NCBI GenBank assembly: GCA_963726375.1
Contig: CAVSCE010000009.1
Coordinates: forward strand, 434,001-498,000
Source: UTCFX2 sp963726375
GTDB taxonomy: Bacteria > Chloroflexota > Anaerolineae > Anaerolineales > UBA4823
Length of the DNA: 64,000 bases
Direction: 5' to 3'
The translations under genes and the position numbers were made by a program. The notes below the pieces were generated by a model that saw nothing but the letters and a program-made list of their open reading frames with translations, had not been told where the DNA came from and did not search any database. The stretch's first letter is position 1. Each line of letters starts with the position of its first letter. This document shows positions 18,543 to 26,547 of this stretch, one piece after another.

Positions 18543-20269
18543 ATGAAGATTCTGACAGCACAATACGATACCATATTAAGAGAAGAACGAATTATCCTGA
18601 ATAATTTACTGACTTCCCTTGTTAAATTTCAAGCCGATGACGCCGATACAAAAGCTCTGCTAGAATCCATATCTCAATTAGACGAGCTCTTCCTATTAGT
18701 TATTGTAGGTGAATTCAATTCCGGGAAGAGTGCATTTATCAATGCATTATTAGGCGATCGTTTTCTCGAAGAAGGGGTCACTCCGACTACGTCACAAATT
18801 AATCTGCTGCGCTTTGGAAGAGAATCTCAGCGAACCCTAATCAAGAGAATCAATTGGTGATCAATCTGCCAATTGAATGGCTTTCCGAGATCAGTATTGT
18901 TGACACGCCAGGCACCAATGCGATCATTCGATCTCACGAATCAATAACGACTGACTTCATACCACGATCTGATCTTGTAATTTTCATAACTTCTGCCGAC
19001 CGACCTTTTACAGAAAGTGAAAGACTATTTCTTGAGTTGGTCCGCAATTGGGGTAAAAAAGTGGTTGTAGTCATTAATAAAATTGACATCCTTCAAGACG
19101 ATCATGAAATCCAAGTCATTACCAATTTTGTGCTTGAAAATTCTCGAAAACTTCTTGATGTAACACCTCAAATATTTCCTATCAGTGCCCGGCTTGCATT
19201 GAAAGCAAAACAGGGATTCCCTGATTTTTGGAATGCAAGCAAATTTGAAGCACTTGAAACATTTATTCGGACAAGCCTAGATGAGAAAAGCCGGATCCAT
19301 CATAAATTACTCAATCCCGTCGGTGTTGCGCTTTTCCTTACAGACCGCTATTTGTCTGTAGTCGAAACTCGTCTGGATATGTTGAAAGAAGACACACAAA
19401 TGTTGGTTGATGTTGATTCTCAGCTCCAGCTTTACAATGAGGACATGGAGAGGGACTTTAATTTTCGGATGTCAGATATCGAGAATGTTCTCTACGAAAT
19501 GGAAAGACGCGGTTTGAATTTCTTTGATGAAAGGTTTAAATTGACACGAGTCTTTGATCTTTTTAGTAAAGAACGCATTAGACATGATTTCGAAAAGGAA
19601 GTGATCCTCGATGTGCCAGCAAATATTGATGCAAAAGTTCGCGAATTGATTGATTGGTTGGTTGATTCTGATTTACGCCAATGGCAGGCGATATCAGAAC
19701 ATTTATCGGAACGCAGGCGCAATTATCAAAGTCGGATCATAGGATCTGTAAGCATGGGGAATTTTTCGTATGATCGCGATCATCTGATCGATACCATCGC
19801 CCGGGAGTCACAACGAATCGTTGAGACATATGATAAAACTGCTGAAGCTAAAGCAATCGCTGAAAGCGCGCAGGATGCTGTAGCTGCTTCAGCCATTCTT
19901 GAGGTTGGAGCAATAAGCCTGGGGGCAGTAATTACTGCAATGGCCACAACAGTAGCAGCCGATGTTACTGGAATCCTGATGGCTACTTTCATTGCTGCCC
20001 TTGGTTTAGTCATAATTCCTGCACGACGAAGAATTGCAAAAAAGGAAATGGCTGGAAAAATCGCAAATTTGCGAGAACAATTAACGAATTCTCTGCGTCA
20101 ACAATTTCAAAAGGAAATTGATCGGTCGATCCAAAATATTCAAAACGCTATTTCACCCTATACTCGCTTCGTTCGATCAGAGCAAGGTAAATCAATCGAG
20201 ATGCAGACAGAGCTCTCTAAATTTCGATTGGATTTAAATCGTGTGAAAGATACTATCGAAACAAGCTAA
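18543..20269 (+). CDS. Bacterial dynamin-like GTPase (frameshifted)
   Basis: About 575 residues. The GTPase motifs are G1 GEFNSGKSAFINAL, G2 around GVTPTTSQ, G3 VDTPGTNAI and G4 VVINKIDIL. The frame changes near 18857, between G2 and G3. After the GTPase domain come long helices (residues about 200-400), then a hydrophobic hairpin (ILEVGAISLGAVITAMATT and ILMATFIAALGLVIIPA). A second helical stretch follows. This is the layout of bacterial dynamin-like proteins, which bind and reshape membranes. It is encoded alone, whereas many such genes come in pairs. A TATAAT at 18517 precedes the ATG by 20 bases. Confidence 0.88.
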
Positions 20270-20291
20270 CAACTAGATCTATAACGACAAT

Positions 20292-20309
20292 CAGACCAAT
20301 TTCGGTCTG
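20292..20309. promoter_or_regulatory. Short inverted repeat before the MFS promoter
   Basis: CAGACC (20292-20297) and GGTCTG (20304-20309) form a 6-bp dyad just before the TATAAT at 20313. It could be a weak terminator for the dynamin gene (no T tract) or an operator covering the -35 region. Confidence 0.4.
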
Positions 20310-20313
20310 GGAT

Positions 20314-20359
20314 ATAATTGCCATTCGGTTGAAGTCGACGCAAAACGAATGGCAATTAT
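20314..20359. promoter_or_regulatory. 14-bp perfect inverted repeat spanning -10 and start codon of the MFS gene
   Basis: ATAATTGCCATTCG (20314-20327) is repeated in inverse as CGAATGGCAATTAT (20346-20359) with an 18-base spacer. The left arm overlaps the -10 TATAAT (20313-20318), and the right arm contains the ATG at 20349 and most of the ATG at 20358. It can act as a protein operator. If transcribed, at least part could fold and hide the start codon. Confidence 0.65.
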
Positions 20360-21601
20360 GATTTATTCTCGAGCCCGAAGTATTTTCAAAGAGTATCCTC
20401 GTCAATTCTGGTTGATGTTTGTTGGAATGCTGATAAGCACCATTGGTTCCAGCATGATTTGGCCTTTTTGGTTAGTTTACATCAGCGACAAACTAGATAC
20501 TCCTTTAACCGTTGCTGCAAGTTTGTTCACATTAAGTGCCGCTTTTGGGTTTGGCTGCATCATTCGTCGGCGGTCCGATCATTGACCGCCTGGGCAGAAA
20601 ATGGATCATGATCGCCAGCCTGGGGATCAATGGGCTGGCATATATCTTTCTTGGTAATGCAAGCACTTTTATTCAATTCGCAATTCTATTAGGCATTACT
20701 GGATGTGTAAATCCACTTTATCGGGTAGGGGCTGATGCTATGATGGCTGATATTGTCCCACCCGAGAAAAGAATTGATGCTTATGCATTGTTTCGATTAA
20801 GCAACAACCTGGGAATTGCGATTGGTCCAGCAATAGGTGGATTCATCGCCGCATCCTCTTTCACGCTGGCTTTTTATCTCGCAGCGTTCGGTATGATCAC
20901 TTATAGCTTACTCCTTTTTCTATTTGCTCGCGAAACCTTGCCGTCGAAGACAGATGTACATCGGGATGAAAATAAGTTCAAGAAAGATAACAAGGAGAAA
21001 CTTGGGGGATATCTGCCGATCTTCAAAGATTACCCATATGTCAGCTTTATTTTCTCATTCACATTGGTTTCGATGTGTGCATCATTAATTTGGGTACTTT
21101 TACCCGTTCATGCCACCGAAAACTATGCCGTACCCATGCAGATGTATGGATTTATACCAACTACAAATGCAATAATGGTCGTTACCTTGCAGCTGTTTAT
21201 CACCAAAATCACAAAACGATACCCTACCTTATCGGTTGTAACTGTGGGTGCTTTTTTTTATATGACAGCTGTAGGTATGGTCTCATTCATGACTGGCTTT
21301 TGGGGATTCTGGGCATGCATGGTGATCATGACGATCGGAGAATTGGTCATCGTTCCGACATCCAGCACGTATGTAGCCAACAGGGCACCGAGTTGACAAA
21401 CGCGGCCGCTATATGAGCCTTTATGCCTTAACGTGGGGCGTTGCATCCGGAATAGCCCCTATTCTTGGTGGCTTTTTAAACGATACTTTTGGGCCGACTG
21501 CAATTTGGATTGGTGGTGCATGTATTGGAATGTTGAGCGTGATTGCATTTTCTTTTCTTGACAAGAGATCTCGAACTCTGCAGGCAGCTGGCTCAGGCTA
21601 A
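20349..21601 (+). CDS. MFS transporter (two frame changes)
   Basis: A major facilitator transporter of about 415 residues with roughly 12 membrane segments. Motif A after segment 2 reads GGPIIDRLGRKW. Typical drug-efflux features include MWPFWLVYI-like segment 1 (SSMIWPFWLVYIS) and LSNNLGIAIGPAIGGFIA. The frame changes near 20560 and near 21395, and transporter sequence resumes each time (GVASGIAPILGGFLNDTFGP). The likely starts are ATG 20349 or 20358, neither with a clear ribosome site. The substrate is unknown. The inverted repeat over its promoter suggests dedicated regulation. Confidence 0.85.
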
Positions 21602-21617
21602 TGGAACATAACGGAAG

Positions 21618-21646
21618 AAGATATCGTCCTTGGAATACGATATCTT
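21618..21646 (+). terminator. Hairpin after the MFS gene
   Basis: AAGATATCGT (21618-21627) and ACGATATCTT (21637-21646) form a perfect 10-bp stem 16 bases after the stop. The tail is only TCGAGC, so termination strength is uncertain. Confidence 0.5.
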
Positions 21647-21680
21647 TCGAGCATTGATACATGCTTTTGGGAAAAACTCG

Positions 21681-22973
21681 ATGATAAAAAAATCAATTCG
21701 CTTATATGCCGTAGTCATATGCTTATCCTTCACTTATGCCTGTAACCTGCCGCAGCCTGACCAAAAATCCGAGCTGGCAGGAATTGTTGCTCAAACGCAA
21801 ACCGCAATTTCAGTGAATTCCTATTTACAGACTGCTGCATTCCAGCAAACTGTTCATTCGACCGTTACTCCGCAAGCCACTTTTATCAATTTATCCCTAA
21901 CACCAACAAATACACCATCCAACACACATACAATTACTCCACTGATAAGCCAAACTGAAATTATCAACTCAACTCAAGCTGCAACTCATACACCAAGTCA
22001 ATCTAACTGTATCAATGCAGTCAAATTTATCAACGAAACCGTCATGGATGGCACAATTTTCGCACCGGGGCAAGAGTTCATCAAAACCTGGACTTTACGA
22101 AATGTTGGGACATGCGTTTGGGGATCTGATTACGAGCTGGTTCATTATCAAGGTGAAAAAATGAACGGAACAAGTCCATCACCAATCGGTCAGACCGTAG
22201 TTCCAGGTGCATCGATACAATTATATTTACCGCAAACAGCCCCTTCAACTCCAGGAATTTATCAAGGTTTTTGGAAACTGCGATCGTCCACAGGTGAGGA
22301 ATTCGGTCTGGGTCAAAATTCTGACACTGCATTTTGGGTTAAGATTCAAGTTGAAGAAGGCGTACCAAATCCTGAAACCGGTGCAATTCCTTCTTCTCTC
22401 GGCAAGGCTGATTGGAGCATATCATTTGAGAATAAATCTACACCATGGTATCTCGGACCAGATTCGGATGTCGAATATCAAATATCAGACGGTAAGCTCG
22501 TCATAAGGACATTAAAACCGACCGCAGACCAATGGCGAGTTGCTGGATCGATCAATTTGAAGGATTTTTACCTTCAAGCGGTATTCAAAACATCACCAAT
22601 CTGTTCCGAAAAAGATGGTTATGGCTTGCTAGTTCGTGCTCCTGATAATATAAATGGAAACATAAACTCGGGTTTGGTCTTTTCTTTTTCGTGTGATGGG
22701 CATTACCGGGTATATCGAATGGACGATGGTGTATATGCTGGAATTCAAAATTGGACTAGTTCTTCAGCGATAAAAGCTGGAGGCGGGCAATCAAATATTA
22801 TGTGGATATCTGCAAAAGGATCAGATTTCCAGCTGTTTGCCAATGACACCCTCATTTTTCAATTTTCAGACCAGACCTTTCAGGATGGCCTTTTTGGACT
22901 TGTTATTCGCTCAGTATCTGGAAATACTTTTGAAGTTCTCGTGGACGAAGTCGCCTACTGGAATATTCCTTAA
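21681..22973 (+). CDS. Lipoprotein with NBR1-type Ig domain and a jelly-roll-like C-terminal domain
   Basis: An intact protein of 430 residues from the ATG at 21681 (MIKKSIRLYAVV); an upstream in-frame start would disrupt the signal peptide. A lipobox (LSFTYAC) is followed by a Thr/Pro/Ser-rich linker. An Ig-like domain of the NBR1 type (about 22005-22350) follows, with KTWTLRNVGTCVWGSDY, VVPGASIQLYLP and GIYQGFWKLRS. The last 200 residues resemble a LamG/DUF1080-type carbohydrate-binding fold (WSISFENKSTPWYLG). It probably sits on the cell surface and binds glycans or protein. It is related to the three lipoproteins at 29.5-31.7 kb. Confidence 0.75.
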   Translation: MIKKSIRLYAVVICLSFTYACNLPQPDQKSELAGIVAQTQTAISVNSYLQTAAFQQTVHSTVTPQATFINLSLTPTNTPSNTHTITPLISQTEIINSTQAATHTPSQSNCINAVKFINETVMDGTIFAPGQEFIKTWTLRNVGTCVWGSDYELVHYQGEKMNGTSPSPIGQTVVPGASIQLYLPQTAPSTPGIYQGFWKLRSSTGEEFGLGQNSDTAFWVKIQVEEGVPNPETGAIPSSLGKADWSISFENKSTPWYLGPDSDVEYQISDGKLVIRTLKPTADQWRVAGSINLKDFYLQAVFKTSPICSEKDGYGLLVRAPDNINGNINSGLVFSFSCDGHYRVYRMDDGVYAGIQNWTSSSAIKAGGGQSNIMWISAKGSDFQLFANDTLIFQFSDQTFQDGLFGLVIRSVSGNTFEVLVDEVAYWNIP

Positions 22974-22979
22974 GTCCAT

Positions 22980-23783
22980 CTATTCGAACGTTATTAATTT
23001 AGGATCAATATCTACCACCGGATATTGCATGTCAAGAGATTTTAAGGCCTGGACAATAATTTCTCCAATCACCAAATTGCGGTACCATTTTCGATTTGAT
23101 GGCACAATGAACCATGGCGCCCATTCCCGACTGGTTTTGTTCAAGACATCTTCATAAGCTTTTTCGTATTCAGACCACAACTTACGCTCTTTGATATCGT
23201 CAACGTTAAATTTCCAGTTCTTGCTTGCATCTTCAATCCGCGCCAGAAGTCTTCTTTTTTGTTCATCTTTACTGATGTGAAGGAAGAATTTCAGGATTAT
23301 GCAACCTTCATCAATAAGCATTTTTTCAAATGCAAGGATTTGTTCGTACCTTTTCGACCAAACATTTTCGGGCACGAGCTGATGCACACGAACGATCAGG
23401 ACATCTTCGTAATGACTTCGATTGAATATGACAATCTCCCCATTTCCGGGTACCTGCTGATGAATTCGCCACAGGTAATCATGGGAGATTTCGATAGGCG
23501 TTGGCACTTTAAAACTGGCTACTCTAACTCCTTGTGGATTCACTCCATCAAAAACATGACGGATCACTCCATCTTTGCCGGATGTATCCATGCCCTGCAA
23601 AACGATCAGTATTTTTCGTTTTTGCTCAGCATATAAAAGCTCTTGTAATTTTTCCAATTCCATGCTCATTTGAGTTGCTTTCTCCGATCCAGCATTCTTG
23701 CCCTGATCGAATTCGCTGGTATCGTCCGGATCCCATTCTTCAAGTTTTATTGTTGCGTTTGAATTAACACGATATTTCTCCAC
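22980..23783 (-). CDS. PPK2-family polyphosphate kinase
   Basis: An intact 267-residue kinase of the PPK2 family, which transfers phosphate between polyphosphate and nucleotides. Walker A is GMDTSGKDG (about residue 64), and the lid and Walker B regions are in IVIFNRSHYEDVLIVRVH. The start is GTG at 23783, five bases after AGGAGG. The family can phosphorylate AMP, ADP or GDP, but the class cannot be fixed from sequence reading alone. It converges on the lipoprotein gene with only six bases between the stops. Confidence 0.88.
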   Translation of the reverse strand: MEKYRVNSNATIKLEEWDPDDTSEFDQGKNAGSEKATQMSMELEKLQELLYAEQKRKILIVLQGMDTSGKDGVIRHVFDGVNPQGVRVASFKVPTPIEISHDYLWRIHQQVPGNGEIVIFNRSHYEDVLIVRVHQLVPENVWSKRYEQILAFEKMLIDEGCIILKFFLHISKDEQKRRLLARIEDASKNWKFNVDDIKERKLWSEYEKAYEDVLNKTSREWAPWFIVPSNRKWYRNLVIGEIIVQALKSLDMQYPVVDIDPKLITFE

Positions 23784-23888
23784 AATGCCCTCCTGGATAA
23801 TTATCCCGGTCTTGGTCTGAATTATATCAAAATGGTTTATGTGCTTTGGATATTTATTCCTGATACAATACAGTTTGCAAATATCTCA

Positions 23889-23904
23889 TGGATATGGATA
23901 TCCA
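23889..23904. promoter_or_regulatory. Dyad upstream of the formate dehydrogenase operon
   Basis: TGGATAT and ATATCCA flank GG, forming a 16-base dyad 79 bases before the fdhD ATG in an AT-rich 199-base gap. It is a candidate operator. I see no clear -35/-10 pair next to it. Confidence 0.35.
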
Positions 23905-23982
23905 CAGAGTTAAATACATAATGAAATGTTTATTTTAAAATTTCGAAGGCAATTATTTCTATAAATACAGGTTTTTTGAATT

Positions 23983-24774
23983 ATGACAGGTGCGAGCAAA
24001 TCGGTTTTTTACACAGCAGTTAATCCAAATCAAAGAAGCTTGCAAAAAGGAGAGATTATTGTAGAGGCTCCGGTGTCCTTAACGGTCAATGGGGAATATT
24101 GGCTGACATTCATGTGCACGCCAGTCGATTTAGAAGCCCTTGCGATTGGTTTCCTATATAACGAAAACTTGATCCAAACCTTCGATGAGATTATTGAAGC
24201 ACGGATATGTCCTGCTGGTGATAATGTTGATGTCTGGTTAAATCATCAAATTTCTCAACCAAAATCCTGGCGAAAGACTTCTGGATGTACGGGAGGTGTG
24301 ACATCGATCGAAGATGACACAACTTCGTTAACCAAAGTAAAATTTGACGATTTCCTTATTTCATCACGAAAGATACAGGAATTAATTGAAACATTGTTTA
24401 AATCACAAGATCTCTATAATACATCGGGAGGGGTCCACACTTCAATTCTAACTGACGGGGTTGAAACAATCATCACCGGCGAAGACATTGGGCGGCACAA
24501 TACGTTAGATAAAATTGCCGGGAAGTTTTTACATCAACAGCCTGCGCTCCTCCGAAGATTCTTGCTGACAACCGGCAGGGTCAGCTCTGAAATGCTGCAA
24601 AAAGCAAATCGATTGGAAGCGGCAATCGTGATCTCGCGTACTTCTCCCAGTTCATTGTCTGTTCAAATGGCTGAAGTAATGGGTATCACATTGATAGGGT
24701 ATGCACGCCGTAATCAATATAGGATTTATTCACATCCCGGAAGGATTATCTCGAATGATCCAAACGAAAAATAA
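23983..24774 (+). CDS. fdhD: Formate dehydrogenase accessory sulfurtransferase FdhD
   Basis: FdhD delivers sulfur to the Mo/W-bis-PGD cofactor of formate dehydrogenase, which is needed for activity. The 263-residue protein has EAPVSLTVNG, the Cys motif TSGCTGGV with one conserved Cys where E. coli has CxxC, TSGGVHTS and the signature GEDIGRHNTLDK. It is first in an operon with the fdh subunits. The A run just before the stop may carry one extra base: dropping one A lets the next gene start at an ATG at 24755 inside fdhD and moves the fdhD stop slightly. Confidence 0.93.
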   Translation: MTGASKSVFYTAVNPNQRSLQKGEIIVEAPVSLTVNGEYWLTFMCTPVDLEALAIGFLYNENLIQTFDEIIEARICPAGDNVDVWLNHQISQPKSWRKTSGCTGGVTSIEDDTTSLTKVKFDDFLISSRKIQELIETLFKSQDLYNTSGGVHTSILTDGVETIITGEDIGRHNTLDKIAGKFLHQQPALLRRFLLTTGRVSSEMLQKANRLEAAIVISRTSPSSLSVQMAEVMGITLIGYARRNQYRIYSHPGRIISNDPNEK

Positions 24775-26523
24775 ATAACCAACAAAACCCAAATCAAGTT
24801 ATTGAAGAAATCATAGCTCATCATAATCAAGATCCAGAAGCTATTATTGAAATACTTCGCGATATCCAGTTTAGAAAAATTGACCTGTCCAAGCAGAATA
24901 TTTCGGCACTCGCCGAAAACTTACGGATCCCGCTTCGAAGTATTTATGGAGTCGCAACATTTTACTCGATGCTATCGCTTGGAAAACAAACGCAGAGGGA
25001 TAATTCGGGTCTGTGATGGACCGGTTTGCTGGATGCATGGATCAATGGAAATAAAGAAAGCCATTCTTCGCAATTATGAAAATAATCCGGATTGGACTGT
25101 TGAAAACACGAGCTGTTTGGGACAATGCGACCGAGCGCCTGCGGTACTTGTTAACGACAATCAGGTAGGACCAGTTACTCCCGAGGAGGTTCATTTACTA
25201 TCGTCCGGTTTTCTCGGCCGGCCAAGTGATTATACGAAGGCAAGAGACGGTGAAGTGCGAGTGATGTTAAAACGAGCAGGAGTTGTAGATCCTGATTCTC
25301 TTGAAATCGGCTCTGATAGCATGGCGCCTATGCAGGATTGCGGACTGCTCTCCAAGGTGAACCCCAGGCGGTGCTTGCTGAAGTTGAGGCTTCTGGATTA
25401 TCTGGTCGAGGAGGGGCTGGATTTCCTGTTGGTCGCAAATGGCGATTTGTAGCTCAAGCGGAAAATTATCCAAAATATATAATCTGTAATGCGGATGAAT
25501 CTGAGCCATTGATATTCAAGGACCGCATCCTGATTGATACGGATCCTCACCAGATCCTTGAAGGGATGGTTCTGGCAGGGTATGCATGCGGTTCCAACGA
25601 AGCTTATATTTACATCCGTGGAGAATATGAAGTCCAGGCCCTGCGTTTGGAAAAAGCCATCAACCAGGCACAAAATATGAATTATCTAGGAAGCAATATC
25701 CTGGGGACGGATTTCTCATTTCATATCCATGTTCACCGCGGCGCTGGAGCTTATATTTGTGGCGAAGAAACCGCGTTAATTGAATCGCTCGAAGGAAAAC
25801 GCGGCGAACCCCGAAATCGACCACCTTATCCCCCGATTTTTGGTCTGCACGGGAAACCAACCCTAGTCAATAATGTCGAGTCTTTTGCTGCCATACCGCA
25901 TATTATCACACACGGGAGCAATTGGTTTCGGACTTTAAGTGAATATTCGACACCGGGAACAAAATTATATATGCTCTTGGGGCACGTCAATAATCCTGGT
26001 TTATTTGAGGCTCCTTTTGGAATCACACTCAGGCAAGCAATAAATCAATTCGGCGGAGGAATGTCACGGGGATCAAAATTTCATTTTCGCGTTGACAGGC
26101 GGTGCAGCCGGGACGATTGTGGGTTCCGATAAAATGGACATTCCTATCGATTATGCCTCCGTTGCAAAAGGAATTTCGCTTGGAGCCGGAGCATTCTTGA
26201 TTTGTGATCAAAGCATCTCACTTGTCGCATTTTTACGGGAACTGCTGCGCTTCTTTTCATATAAATCTTGTGGAAAATGCACACCCTGCCGGGTCGGAAC
26301 CCATCGGGCATTTGAAATTTTTGAATATCTTGCAGAAGGAAGTGGCGAACCAGGATTAACTGACGAGCTGATTGCAATTACAGAGAATTTATATGACGCT
26401 TCTTTCTGCGGGCTTGGACAATCTGTGCCAATCCCAATCAATTCCGCACTTATGAATTTCAAGGAAGAATTCCTTGTACGCGAAAACTGGAGATTAGTTT
26501 TATTCATGTTCTTTCACATTTGA
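24755..26523 (+). CDS. NuoE-NuoF fusion, formate dehydrogenase diaphorase subunit (several frame changes)
   Basis: About 585 residues reconstructed. The N-terminal part is a complete NuoE domain: a helical bundle (VIEEIIAHHNQDPEAI, SIYGVATFYSM) and a 2Fe-2S thioredoxin fold with CDGPVC and CLGQC. It runs directly into NuoF: NADH-binding SGRGGAGFPVGRKW, FMN region GAGAYICGEETALIESLEG, and the 4Fe-4S site SCGKCTPCRVG. Frame changes are near 24775, 25000, 25318 and 26085. It should pass electrons between NAD(P)(H) and the FdhA subunit. The layout is like HoxF or bifurcating enzyme B subunits. The fdhA ATG follows after 24 bases. Confidence 0.85.
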
Positions 26524-26547
26524 GGTGAAAGACGAAAGAAAACCGAC

